Assembly: GCA_016784965.1 (NCBI GenBank)
Contig: JADHTQ010000042.1
Coordinates: forward strand, 1-39,163
From: Bacteriovoracaceae bacterium
GTDB lineage: Bacteria > Bdellovibrionota > Bacteriovoracia > Bacteriovoracales > Bacteriovoracaceae
DNA: 39,163 bases
Direction of reading: 5' to 3'
Shown: in pieces, positions 28,750 to 38,100 of the stretch
Layout of the letters: each line of letters opens with the position of its first letter
How positions within the stretch are numbered: position 1 is the first letter of the stretch
Position numbers and translations under genes: made by a program
Notes under the pieces: generated by a model
What the model was told of the DNA's origin: nothing
Seen by the model: the letters and a program-made list of their open reading frames with translations, nothing else
Databases searched by the model: none

Positions 28750-30454
28750 TTGCACCACCAATATGTTTAAAGTCTGCAACTTGTAGTTTATCATACTCAT
28801 ATCCCTCTAAGTGTTCTGATAAGACAACTTGCAAATATTCAACTATTCCTTCTACTTCACTTAAACCAAACTGAGCAACAAAAGATGTTAAAGATTCTAT
28901 TAATAATTTATCATTTACAATTTTTCCTTCTTTATCTAAACATTTTTGACTAAATAATTTAAACTCATCTAAGGTAAGACCCATTTTTTGTTGTGCCTTA
29001 CCGTCTTGGTAGTTGCCCAAATTGAAATTTGCAAAACTACTTAAGATGATGGCCTCAAAATCAATGTCTTCTACATTGTAGTTCAAGTAAAAACTGTCCA
29101 TTAACTTACTTTCTTTTATCAACTCCTCTAAGCTTAGGTAAAATTTATGAATAAACGGCAATAAATCGGCGATACAGCACCCAACTTTTTTCCATTGCTG
29201 GTAATCTCTAAAACTGACAACCTCTACGTCGCTATTAACTGTGCGACTAGAGTATTTAATGGGATATATAAAAGCGCTATTAATAAATTCATTAATATAG
29301 GTTCCTAAAAAATATTCTTTAGTATCATGAAATGGTGTTTGCTTTAGACTTTGGTTAAGCTTTTTATGAACAAACCTAACTAGGCTGTTGCCAATTTTAT
29401 ATAAATCTGCAAAGTCAAAAGTATCAAAGATAGACTCTACTTCAGCTGTGCCCTGTAGATCACTCAGCAATTTATCTACATAATTAAATCCAAGCAACAT
29501 CAAGTTTTTGGTTTTTCTCCCGACCTTTGTCATTGCAACTGGTCCATCTTTTAAAACATTGTTGCTGGCCAAAGTTGAGTTAACGAGCCTAATAAAATTA
29601 AACTGCAAGTATCTCTGTCTTGGGGCAGTACTAACTTTAGAAAGGGCCGTATCTAAATACTTGGGCATCTCTGTGAAGGCCACTAATGATTTGTGGTGTA
29701 AGGTTTGCCTTTTGCCTTCATCATCTATTGTTGCAGTATTAGGCCTTTTATTTTTAATGAAACGCCCAAGCTGCTCAATTGTTGGAAAAGTATTCTCGGT
29801 TAAAAGAGCGTCGTAGTAGTCTACAAATCCATAATCAGCTAAGCGATCTTTTTTAAATTTATACTCCTGCTCTTGCATTTGTAAAAAAGAATCTGAAAGT
29901 ATTTTAAAAAGATAGGAGTATGCTGCTTCCACCCCTAAATGTGTATATAGATCTTTTATGAGACTTCTTAGCTCATTTACATATTCAAAATTTTCATCAA
30001 ACTCCACAAGCAATAAATTATCTTCTGTTAAAAAAAAGCAATCATGCTCTGGATAGTTTGGATCTTCTGCATCAAAGGTCCAGATATTTACTCGGCCCTT
30101 CAAAAAAAGAGCAAAGTGATCACTGGTCACAAACTCTTGTTTAATTTCTTCATTAGTTGAATGTATGTAAACCTGCAGCCAGTAAGTAAAACTATCTAAG
30201 TCGAGTTGATCTTTTTGCCATAAATCTAAATCCAAAAAGGACTCTCTTTGCTCTTTTGATAGCTTATCTAGCACACCACTAACTAATTCAGCTGGTAGAG
30301 TTTTTAAAACCTGATATAGTGGATCGATAGGATGAGCAGAAAGGTCCATTCCGGCTTGCACATTTTGCTCAATTGCTTCCAAAGAGGTATAGCACTCCGA
30401 TTCTTTAATCATGACCTTTAAGATGTCCAAAACTTTTATTGCCCCTTGATACAA
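28736..30454 (-). CDS. DUF6178-like hypothetical protein
   Basis: A 572-residue cytoplasmic-looking product. LKTLPAELVSGVLDKLSKEQRESFLDLDLWQKDQLDLDSFTYWL near the N-terminus resembles the opening of DUF6178 proteins from deltaproteobacteria; this is from memory and not searched. The rest is helical, with CFFLTEDNLLLVEFDE and many phenylalanine/tyrosine-rich helices. The start is uncertain: TTG at 30454 sits six bases after a perfect TATAAT, while an ATG at 30412 has AAAGG only three bases before it. No function is known. It stands between the unknown cluster around the CpaF-like gene and a small secreted protein gene. Confidence 0.7.
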   Translation of the reverse strand: MYQGAIKVLDILKVMIKESECYTSLEAIEQNVQAGMDLSAHPIDPLYQVLKTLPAELVSGVLDKLSKEQRESFLDLDLWQKDQLDLDSFTYWLQVYIHSTNEEIKQEFVTSDHFALFLKGRVNIWTFDAEDPNYPEHDCFFLTEDNLLLVEFDENFEYVNELRSLIKDLYTHLGVEAAYSYLFKILSDSFLQMQEQEYKFKKDRLADYGFVDYYDALLTENTFPTIEQLGRFIKNKRPNTATIDDEGKRQTLHHKSLVAFTEMPKYLDTALSKVSTAPRQRYLQFNFIRLVNSTLASNNVLKDGPVAMTKVGRKTKNLMLLGFNYVDKLLSDLQGTAEVESIFDTFDFADLYKIGNSLVRFVHKKLNQSLKQTPFHDTKEYFLGTYINEFINSAFIYPIKYSSRTVNSDVEVVSFRDYQQWKKVGCCIADLLPFIHKFYLSLEELIKESKLMDSFYLNYNVEDIDFEAIILSSFANFNLGNYQDGKAQQKMGLTLDEFKLFSQKCLDKEGKIVNDKLLIESLTSFVAQFGLSEVEGIVEYLQVVLSEHLEGYEYDKLQVADFKHIGGAIILA

Positions 30455-30489
30455 ATTGTAATTATATTTAATAGGTATAATATTTTAAA
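30452..30489 (-). promoter_or_regulatory. Promoter upstream of the DUF6178-like gene
   Basis: Minus strand: TTTAAA (30489-30484), a 17-base spacer, TATAAT (30466-30461), six bases, then TTG (30454). It is the same -10-to-start distance as the CpaF-like operon and tmk. If the true start is the ATG at 30412, the leader is about 42 bases. Confidence 0.45.
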
Positions 30490-30531
30490 GCAGGTGGGTA
30501 GTATTAAGTCACAATATTTAGAAGAATTTTT

Positions 30532-30798
30532 TTATCGACAGACCCAAGTATGTTTATTGCCGTCTCTATCTTTACAAACAATTTTATCACCCAAATAGAA
30601 TTCCCTTTCAAACGCAACGCATCTTTTTGATGGGCCTAACTCTAGGGTTGCATCACGGTTTTGCTGACTTTGAACTCGAGGAATCACCATCATTTCTTGC
30701 CCATCACACAGCTTATGGTTAAAGCGCGTTTGACTTGCAGCACCAGCGATTACTAGATACCCTGTCACCAATGCAATAGAGCTTATCAATTTAATCAT
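30532..30798 (-). CDS. Small secreted cysteine-containing protein
   Basis: An 88-residue product with a signal peptide (MIKLISSIALVTGYLVIAGAAS, cleavage near residue 21). The mature part of about 67 residues has four cysteines (KLCDG, KRCVAF, KIVCKD, WVCR at the end), suggesting two disulfides in a small extracytoplasmic fold. The ending DKIVCKDRDGNKHTWVCR looks like a beta hairpin. No family is recognised. A strong GGGGGAGG four bases before the ATG and TATATA upstream indicate a well-translated gene. Confidence 0.7.
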   Translation of the reverse strand: MIKLISSIALVTGYLVIAGAASQTRFNHKLCDGQEMMVIPRVQSQQNRDATLELGPSKRCVAFEREFYLGDKIVCKDRDGNKHTWVCR

Positions 30799-30911
30799 TT
30801 TACCTCCCCCATTCTTATATACCTGTTAGAAGCAAGTGAAATTTATTGAAGTAATTTTTCTTTGTACAGTTAAATGCACTGCGGTGATATATTTTTCACA
30901 CTTCAAGGCCC

Positions 30912-30940
30912 GACACAGTCCATCATTGTGTGTCTTTTTT
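30912..30940 (+). terminator. Intrinsic terminator with no upstream gene on this strand
   Basis: GACACA (30912-30917) pairs with TGTGTC (30929-30934) around an 11-base loop, followed by six T. The stem is modest. No plus-strand gene precedes it for over 2 kb. An extended -10 (TGA-TATATT, 30885-30893) would start a transcript near 30900, giving an RNA of only about 40 bases. It may end a small RNA or block stray transcription into tmk. Confidence 0.45.
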
Positions 30941-30955
30941 ACTAGTAGTAATTGC

Positions 30956-30994
30956 TTGACCCTCAACATCGACTCAGGGTATTTCTAGTTAATG
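30956..30994 (+). promoter_or_regulatory. tmk promoter, leaderless layout
   Basis: TTGACC (30956-30961), an 18-base spacer, TATTTC (30980-30985), six bases, then the tmk ATG at 30992. The geometry is identical to the CpaF-like operon promoter, with the same -35; the -10 is weaker. The spacer also holds ACCCT/AGGGT inverted arms. No Shine-Dalgarno precedes the ATG. Confidence 0.45.
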
Positions 30995-31675
30995 ACAAAC
31001 GATATACCCAATTCCACCAAACAATTGCTGCGCCCCCCAAAAAACACCTCCAACTCTTGGTTTATTAGTTTTGAAGGAATTGAAGGTGCTGGTAAATCTA
31101 CTCATATACAGCGAGTTGCCTCCTTTTTGCAAAACCGTGGTTTCGACGTAATACTGTTACGCGAGCCGGGTAGTACTAGATTTGGTGAAAAGCTACGTAC
31201 AGCAATTTTAGGTGCTCAAACCAAACTACATCCAATTGCCGAAGCATACCTATTTGCCGCCTCAAGGGCACAACTTCTACAGGAAATAATACTTGGCAAA
31301 TTGGAGCAAAATAACACAGTTGTAATTTGTGATCGATTTATTGATAGCTCCTTTGCCTACCAAGGAATCGCAGGGGGGCTTGGGATTGAAACTATCATTG
31401 ATATTCATAAGCACTACCCACTTTGCATTGTTCCCCACAAAACATTTTATATTCGCATTGATATTGAGACTTCACTTCAAAGACAAATTAAGCGCAATAT
31501 GAGTAAGGACTATTTTGAATCACAAGGACGAGACTACTACACTAAATTAATTGAAGGTCTAGACCTTGCCAGTCAGTTGTTTACTGAACGGATTGTAACT
31601 ATTGACGGACAAAAAAGCATTGATGACGTTTACCAAAATATCCAAAATCATCTTGAGAAACTTCTAGCAAAATAA
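30992..31675 (+). CDS. tmk: Thymidylate kinase
   Basis: Phosphorylates dTMP to dTDP. The 227-residue product has the P-loop FEGIEGAGKSTHIQ, REPGSTRFGEKLR, and DRFIDSSFAYQG (DR motif). LID-region arginine is in KRNMSKDYFE. The N-terminus carries about 20 extra polar residues before WFISFEGIEG; no in-frame start codon lies closer to the core, so the extension is probably real. It overlaps the next gene by one base (TAATG). Confidence 0.95.
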   Translation: MTNDIPNSTKQLLRPPKNTSNSWFISFEGIEGAGKSTHIQRVASFLQNRGFDVILLREPGSTRFGEKLRTAILGAQTKLHPIAEAYLFAASRAQLLQEIILGKLEQNNTVVICDRFIDSSFAYQGIAGGLGIETIIDIHKHYPLCIVPHKTFYIRIDIETSLQRQIKRNMSKDYFESQGRDYYTKLIEGLDLASQLFTERIVTIDGQKSIDDVYQNIQNHLEKLLAK

Positions 31676-32535
31676 TGAAAAACTTGAACCAGATTTTACT
31701 TATAAAATTCAAAAAACAATGCTTGGCCCATTTTTACGTACTACAAGCAAACCTTAGAAGTAGTTCTAACAAAACTTCTGGCCAATTTCTAAGTGACTGG
31801 ATCAACACATTTTTATTAGAAGTCATAGGGGAAGAAAAAAAAATGGCCCCTAAAGATGCAGCAAATATATTGAAAATGGGACACCCAGATATTTTAACAA
31901 TATATAAAACTTCAAAGAGCGATAATAGTAGCAATAAAGACTATACTGTCGAAGAATTTGATGATTTTTTTTCATTTCAAAATTATGGTACATTTGAATT
32001 TAAACAAAAATTCATAGTCATTTTTGACGCTCACCTAATTAGCAAAATGCTTGCCAATAAGCTGCTAAAAACCCTTGAGGCCCCTCAAAAAAATACCACC
32101 ATCTTTTTTTTAAATCCCTATAAAAAAACATTTTTACCTACAATTTCTAGCCGGGCAATCGTATTGACTGTAAACAGTACACTAAACTCATTGCCCAATC
32201 CTACAGATAAACTATACCACCAAGATAATATTATAGACTGGTTTGAGTCCCACATGTCCTCAGAACCTCAGAGTTTTTCTAAAGACTTTATAGATGCTTT
32301 TTTAAATTTTCTACGCAAAAAAGAAGGCCCATTTAATGTTATTGATATTTTAAAAAATAATAAAAGTTATCAAGATCCACTGATCTCAATACTCCTGGAG
32401 TGGGAGAGGCGCAACGCATCAAACTACCAGCAAAAAGATCAGTTCTTAGAGCAAGTTCAATGGTTTCAAACTGCAAAGACATTCCACAATCCTGCCTGGG
32501 AGAGATTCTTAGGGATTATCATAAATTACGTTTAG
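31675..32535 (+). CDS. holB: DNA polymerase III delta-prime subunit-like protein
   Basis: A 286-residue clamp-loader-type protein. The recognisable core is FIVIFDAHLISKMLANKLLKTLEAPQKNTTIFFLNPYKKTFLPTISSRAIVL, the sensor-1/SRx region of delta-prime. The N-terminal P-loop position is degenerate (CLAHFYVLQANLRSSSNKTSG), as expected for a non-ATPase delta-prime, and the zinc-binding cysteines usual in the family are missing. The C-terminal half is divergent. Its place between tmk and ricT is the widespread tmk-holB-yaaT order and strengthens the call. Coupled to tmk by a TAATG overlap. Confidence 0.8.
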   Translation: MKNLNQILLIKFKKQCLAHFYVLQANLRSSSNKTSGQFLSDWINTFLLEVIGEEKKMAPKDAANILKMGHPDILTIYKTSKSDNSSNKDYTVEEFDDFFSFQNYGTFEFKQKFIVIFDAHLISKMLANKLLKTLEAPQKNTTIFFLNPYKKTFLPTISSRAIVLTVNSTLNSLPNPTDKLYHQDNIIDWFESHMSSEPQSFSKDFIDAFLNFLRKKEGPFNVIDILKNNKSYQDPLISILLEWERRNASNYQQKDQFLEQVQWFQTAKTFHNPAWERFLGIIINYV

Positions 32536-32571
32536 ACACCTCGCCTCAACCCTCTTTTGCCTTGAAAAATA

Positions 32572-32599
32572 TTTACATGATGATACTAAATGTTATAGG
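32572..32599 (+). promoter_or_regulatory. Possible ricT promoter
   Basis: TTTACA (32572-32577), a 16-base spacer and TATAGG (32594-32599) preceded by TGT, an extended -10. It lies in the 101-base gap after holB and would give a leader of about 30 bases. Confidence 0.4.
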
Positions 32600-32636
32600 G
32601 TGACTCATATCACAAATAAAAAAATGGTTACAAAAT

Positions 32637-33866
32637 ATGCAAGAAGAAAACAATGAAGTGACTAAAGAGCAAACGGAAACACCTCAAAACAAACAACAGG
32701 CACCAAAACAGAACAATCAAGAGCAAGAAAAGTGTAAATACGTCGAAGGGCAAAAATTAAAGTTTATTCGAGTGCGCTTTCCAGGTAATGCCAAATCCTT
32801 TCCATTTCTTGTGGGCAAAAACAACTTCTATTATGGTCAAAAAGTTATGGCAATGAGCGATAGAGGTATCGATGTAGGCTACATCAACTCTATACCATAC
32901 GAGGTCGCCTTCGAAAAATCCATGCTCCCAATTCGTACAATATCTAATCTTGCAAGCGATGAAGATCTAGAAAAACAATCCACATTAAAAGAGCGGGAAA
33001 AAAAGGCAGAAGTGCTTTGTTTAAGACTTATAGAGGAACTAAAGTTAAACATGAATCTTACACATGTTGAGATCATACAATTTGGTAAAAAAACAGTCTT
33101 CTATTTCAATGCACCAGAGCGAGTCGACTTTAGAGAATTAATTAAAGGCCTAGTTTCAAACCTCAAAACTAGAATAGAGCTCAGACAGATTTCGGTTCGA
33201 GATCGGGCAGCGGCAATTGGTGCAATCAGTGCATGTGGTAGGCAAAACTGCTGTTCTTATTTTTTAAAAGGATACGGCAACACCAATATAAAAATGGCCA
33301 AAAACCAAAATTTGGCGCTGATCCCTAGTAAAATTAATGGTGTCTGTGGACAATTAAAGTGCTGTATGAAGTTTGAAGATCAAGTTTATACAAAAAAAAG
33401 AAAGACACTCCCAAAAGAGGGTCAAATTATTAAGACCAAAAACAATGATGTTGGTAAAGTTTTAAAACTACACCTTCTGGTCGAACAATTTGATATGCTT
33501 ACAGATCAAGGAAAAATTAGACGTTACTTGGCCTCACAGTACTTGCAACAAACAGATCTTAGTAAAAGCTATGAGTTTCCAAAAAAATTTGAGCATGTTA
33601 TTAACGAAACTAAGGATATCATTGGCGCTAATGACGACACACAGATGACTGCTCCAAGTCCCACAACTTCTGAGGGCCCCAAGGATACACAAGCTGCACA
33701 AATAGCTAGTTCTGAAAAGTTAGAAAAAGATTCGCCTCAAAAAAGCGCTTCACCAAAGGACAAGCCTCACTACAAGAAAAATTTTCGTCGAAACAAACCT
33801 AAGAACAAAAAGCAACAGCACAGAAGTAGTTCAAAAAATCAAAATTCATTAAAAAAAAATAAGTAA
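32637..33866 (+). CDS. ricT: PSP1-domain protein RicT (YaaT)
   Basis: A 409-residue cytoplasmic protein. The PSP1 core (about 40-260) has VRFPGNAKSFPF, ELRQISVRDRAAAIGAISACGRQNCCSYFL, IKMAKNQNLALIPSKINGVCGQLKCCMKFE. Six cysteines (200, 205, 206, 237, 242, 243) match the pattern that in B. subtilis YaaT holds an iron-sulfur cluster in the RicA-RicF-RicT complex, which affects RNase Y and mRNA processing. RicA and RicF are not in view. Both ends are low-complexity: a Q/E/N-rich N-terminus and a lysine/asparagine-rich C-terminus. There is no clear ribosome-binding site. Confidence 0.88.
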   Translation: MQEENNEVTKEQTETPQNKQQAPKQNNQEQEKCKYVEGQKLKFIRVRFPGNAKSFPFLVGKNNFYYGQKVMAMSDRGIDVGYINSIPYEVAFEKSMLPIRTISNLASDEDLEKQSTLKEREKKAEVLCLRLIEELKLNMNLTHVEIIQFGKKTVFYFNAPERVDFRELIKGLVSNLKTRIELRQISVRDRAAAIGAISACGRQNCCSYFLKGYGNTNIKMAKNQNLALIPSKINGVCGQLKCCMKFEDQVYTKKRKTLPKEGQIIKTKNNDVGKVLKLHLLVEQFDMLTDQGKIRRYLASQYLQQTDLSKSYEFPKKFEHVINETKDIIGANDDTQMTAPSPTTSEGPKDTQAAQIASSEKLEKDSPQKSASPKDKPHYKKNFRRNKPKNKKQQHRSSSKNQNSLKKNK

Positions 33867-33883
33867 GCCCCCTTTTGTTATTT

Positions 33884-34594
33884 CTATTTTTTTAATGCCA
33901 TCTTCGCCTTGAGATCTGATAATGCGTCTGAGGCAGCCGCTGATCCAGATTGGTCTTCTAGGGCCCGATCAATCTCATCATCTATATCGGTAGCACTAGC
34001 TGCAAGCTCCCCATATGATTCGGCCAAAGCTTCATGTTCTGCGACTCTATCTTTCATCCGCTCCAGCATTGCGATGGTTCCATTTGAGTCGGCCTTAGCT
34101 AAGTGCTGGTTCAGTTTTTGGCTAGCATTTGCAACCTTTGCTCTGGCCTTTAAAGTACCAAGCTCTGTCTCCCAACTACTAACCTGGGCCTTCATTTTTT
34201 TGATACTAACTTCCATCTTATTAACTATATCTTCTTGCATCTGCAGGTTTTGTGTGGCAGTTAGTGCTTGGGCCATAACCTCTTCTTTTTTCTTTAAAGC
34301 TTCAGAGGCCAAACGATCTGCTTCTTCAGTTTCTATAACCCCACTTTGCCCTCTTTTTAAAAGTAGCATTGCCTTATTTTCATAATCATTTGCTAGTTGC
34401 TTCTTTAAAGTCGCCTCCTTCGAGGACTTAATCGCCAGGGCCTTGACATGTGCTAAATCTTTTATTGCATGCTCTAAATCCTTTCTAAGAGTTCTTATTC
34501 CTTGCTCTGTCATTTTTACTGGATTTTCTAGTTTATCCATTACACTGTGTGCCTCTGATTGGCCCCACCTAAACAATCTACTAAATAAACCCAT
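33884..34594 (-). CDS. pspA: PspA/IM30-family membrane-stress protein
   Basis: A 236-residue peripheral membrane protein of the ESCRT-III-like PspA/Vipp1 family, which polymerises on damaged inner membranes. It begins MGLFSRLFRWGQSEAHSVMDKLENPVKM, the amphipathic helix and hairpin start, and is a long coiled coil (residues 25-190) with few aromatic residues. The C-terminus is acidic (DIDDEIDRALEDQSGS). AAGGAG precedes the ATG. A YbjN-like gene lies 37 bases upstream on the same strand; pspBC and pspF are absent nearby. Confidence 0.88.
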   Translation of the reverse strand: MGLFSRLFRWGQSEAHSVMDKLENPVKMTEQGIRTLRKDLEHAIKDLAHVKALAIKSSKEATLKKQLANDYENKAMLLLKRGQSGVIETEEADRLASEALKKKEEVMAQALTATQNLQMQEDIVNKMEVSIKKMKAQVSSWETELGTLKARAKVANASQKLNQHLAKADSNGTIAMLERMKDRVAEHEALAESYGELAASATDIDDEIDRALEDQSGSAAASDALSDLKAKMALKK

Positions 34595-34631
34595 GATTAT
34601 CTCCTTCTTACATAAAAATTAAAATTTAATG

Positions 34632-35024
34632 TTATTTACAAAAACCTATAAACTCATTTGAATATTCTGCAAGCCCTAAACTCAAAGAGTTAATCGTTGC
34701 CTCTAACTCGTTTAAATCCAAGTTTGCAAGCTGGAGAGTGTCTCTAAAAAGAACTTTATTACCCGTTTCATCCAGCACAAATGCTCCATGTACTAGAGTG
34801 CGATTCATTTGCAATAATCGTTTATAAACTTGTTCATCCTCTGTCTTATTTTCAAAAATGAATTGCTCAATAACTAGGATTGGATCTTCACAATCTAAAA
34901 TGAGGGTTTGTATTCCTTTGCTTTCATCATCAATAACAAGTAATGCTTCTTCCGCATTTTCATGAGTAATATCAAAGCCTAGCTCACACAGATATCCTTT
35001 TACTTTTTCCAAATTTGTGCTCAC
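34632..35024 (-). CDS. YbjN / type III chaperone-like protein, partner of PspA
   Basis: A 130-residue acidic cytoplasmic protein. VKGYLCELGFDI...EEALLVIDDESKGIQTLILDCEDPILVIEQFIF then RLLQMNRTLVHGAFVLDETGNKVLFRDTLQLANLDLNELEATINSL follows the pattern of YbjN/Tir-chaperone folds (two-layer alpha/beta, NR-xxxxGxF). Such proteins are often encoded next to PspA in spirochaetes and related groups, which fits the pspA gene 37 bases downstream. The start is GTG, set by AGGAG seven bases upstream. Confidence 0.7.
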   Translation of the reverse strand: MSTNLEKVKGYLCELGFDITHENAEEALLVIDDESKGIQTLILDCEDPILVIEQFIFENKTEDEQVYKRLLQMNRTLVHGAFVLDETGNKVLFRDTLQLANLDLNELEATINSLSLGLAEYSNEFIGFCK

Positions 35025-35137
35025 CTCACACTCCTTTTTTTTATTTTTTAGATTTTTAAATGATTGTTACCATAGTCTGTCAAATCGACTATATTTTCAA
35101 GGAAAATTAAAGCTAAAAAAGTGTTACTTAAGACAAT

Positions 35138-38100
35138 TTACTCATAACTTTCAAAAATTACTGGATAAGCATTTTCTTTATAACGCTTAGTAAGAACCTT
35201 AAAGATAGAAACACTTGGATCTGTTACAACACCGACATAGTCGTCTGGGTGCATTTTTGCGTATTGTTGATGCTGCCTACTTTGTTCTTCATCATCATAT
35301 GAGTAGGAGTCGTCATCATCTTCGTCATAATCTTCGTCATCATCATCAAGCTGTGACTGTCTTCCATCACCTGAGTCGTCGCCGTAACCCTCACCGAAAC
35401 CTTCATCGTCGTCATCGTCATCATCGTCTTCTTCAAAACCGTTAGTGTATTTTCCAGGTGTATAGCCATCCTTATCAGCAATATCAACTCCAGACATGAC
35501 ACCCCCTGATCCTCCACCAGATCCTCCGGATGGACTATTGTAGAGACCACTTGAGCTTGCACTAAAGAGTCCTTTATTATTTTTACCACCAACATCTAGT
35601 TTGCCAAAATTATATTTAACTTTGTCATAGTCAGTTTTATCAAGCTCTTTGCGCTTTTGAGCTATCTCTTGCTCAATCGCAGAGAAGCCTTTTGATCCTT
35701 TGGACCTCCCCATACCTTTGATATGTGGTCCCACGTTTGCTTTTGTCCCTCTTTGACTTCTTACTGCTCCTGATCTGGAAGCATTACTACCACCGGTGGT
35801 CGATCCAGTTGAGCCTAGCTTTTCACCAGCGCCTCGAAGTCCATCAAACCCAGTAGAGATAACCGTTGATCCCTGGCCCTTACCTAATGCTCCTGCTCCC
35901 AGGCGTACAGATGTATCAGAATCATCTAAGTTTTTCTTACCAACTATCGCTCCATCAACTCCTAAAGATGCACCCCCTAAAGCTGTGCCCGGCCTATAAG
36001 TGCTACTGCTGCTTGCTGACTGTCCAAGAGGGGTTGAAGAATCTATCGATCCTCCTCCACCAGAAGCTGCTGTACCCGAAGAGGAAGTACCGCCACCTCC
36101 TGCGCCACCGCTTTCAAATTGGTCACCACCAAGGCCAGCTGACGGTGAACTGCCACCACCATAGTCACCAAAACTACCTTCGCCACCAACTTGACCGCCG
36201 TCTCCACCACCTAAATACTCATTATATCCGTCGCCTTGACCGCCGCCGCCGCCAAGTCCACCAAGGGCCTCAACATCCCCCAAATCCGGTGAATCTGGTG
36301 CACTATAATCCTCTATACCGCTGTCTCCACTAAAGCTGCCACCTAAATCACCCAAGTTGCCTGTATCAAACTTTTCAGTGCCAAGGTCTCCCAAATCATT
36401 TTTAAGGCCACCTAAATCACTCATATCTGGAGAACCAAATCCTCCACCTAATCCTGAGTCAGCGACACCTCCACCACCAGCATCGCCGCTGCCACCACCG
36501 CCACTGCCGCCACCGCCGCCGCCTTTACCCATCATCTGCTGTAACATCTGCATCATCTTTTGAGCATTTTGCATAGCATTTTGGGCACCTTTTAACGGTG
36601 AACCTCCTGCTTGGCCTGCATCACCTCTGGTCTTTCCATCCATTTGCCTTGCCAGTTCAAATCCTTTTTGCAGGTTTTTTTGTGCTTCATCCACCGCCTG
36701 CTTCATTTCATAATAACTGGCCTTACTTTCTGCCAAATTGTGCTCAATGAATCGCAACCTTTTGTCTGGCTTTTGAAATTCTTCTTTTGAAGCTGTTGAA
36801 GTTTTGATCCACTCTTGAGAGAACACATTATGGGCCTGTGTACCAGGAGAGAGACCAAGTGATCCGCTGACATTGCCAAAGATCCCTTCATTCTTTTTTC
36901 TTGGACTAGCAGAAGGAGGTGGGGTCGCCTGGGCACTATCTATTAGCAACATCGCAAGCTTTAAAAAATAATTCTTGCCAGGATTATACTCCACTTGTTT
37001 ATATATTGCCTTTTTGCCTCTTTTGAATTTTTCTTTAAATGCTTCATTTTGTTTGGGATGTGTCGACTTACACTTAAATCCCGTTTCCTTTTGCGGCATA
37101 GTCTTTTTACAAGTTAATTGAGCGTGCGCTGGTGCATGTTTTTTTGATTCTTTTTCACAACGCTTCTTGCCCTTATCTGCATATTTTTTATCAGCTTCCG
37201 TCTTCTTTTTATTACCTTCGGCTTCTGCTATTGGTTTATTGCGCTCTTTAACCTCAGCAGTGGTTTTTTTCTTTTGTGCTTGAGCTGCTTTACATACACC
37301 CTTTGAGTTGTTCTCGGGGTCTTTCTTTTTAGGCATAACTGGACAGCCACGTCCCTTCCAACTATCTGCCTCTCCATCTGTTAGCTTTGCAAACTCAAGT
37401 AATCTTTTCTTAGCTGCCAAAACGGTTTGTGCGGCTTGATCTGCTGCCTTGGACGTTTTTATCCAATTTTTCATGGCAGTATCAGCTTCTTTTGCGTTTT
37501 TTTCTCTGATATCTTTGGCCTTTATCTCTTGCTCCACAAACATTTTTACAAATCCCTGGGCAGCCAGATAATACATTTTACTTTCTAAGTGGGCCTGACC
37601 TGACATAATGCCTTGAAGAAGATTAACAGAGGATACTAGTTGTGCATGACGGGTGGCATTTAGTTCTTTTGCCACAACTGGATCCTTTAGTTGTTGTATA
37701 ATCTCATTCATTTGTGCATCAAAGTTATGATCATAATGTCGATATTCCATGAAATTAGCAGATGCAATAACGTTTAGATAAAACGAAATCGCATAAACAT
37801 CACTATGATTTTTTTTGTCCACTTGGCAGCATAGGTCAAATGCCCCCGAAGCAGCTCGACCGTATTCTTTGGTATTGCCTTCTTCTGGACCTTGAAGTCC
37901 TCTATCAGCTAAACTTCCCGAAATTGTTGAAGCAGCGAAGTACCCTGCTTTTGCTGCTGCTTTTGCATCACTTCGGGCCTTATAAGATGCCATATGCATC
38001 TTGCGGGCAAAGTCCTTGATCTTTTTGTTGATTTTTTCTTTATGGTGTTTGTATGATTTATCAACACTATCGTTTGATAACTGTATAGGCTTATGAACCT

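Noticed and set aside
33909-34385. 158-codon plus-strand frame antisense to pspA
   Set aside because: The coiled-coil codon bias of pspA leaves the opposite strand open; the translation is Ser/Ala/Phe-rich noise.
35866-36333. 155-codon plus-strand frame antisense to the Gly-rich region of the giant protein
   Set aside because: Its His/Leu/Pro-rich translation is what glycine/serine codons give when read on the opposite strand.
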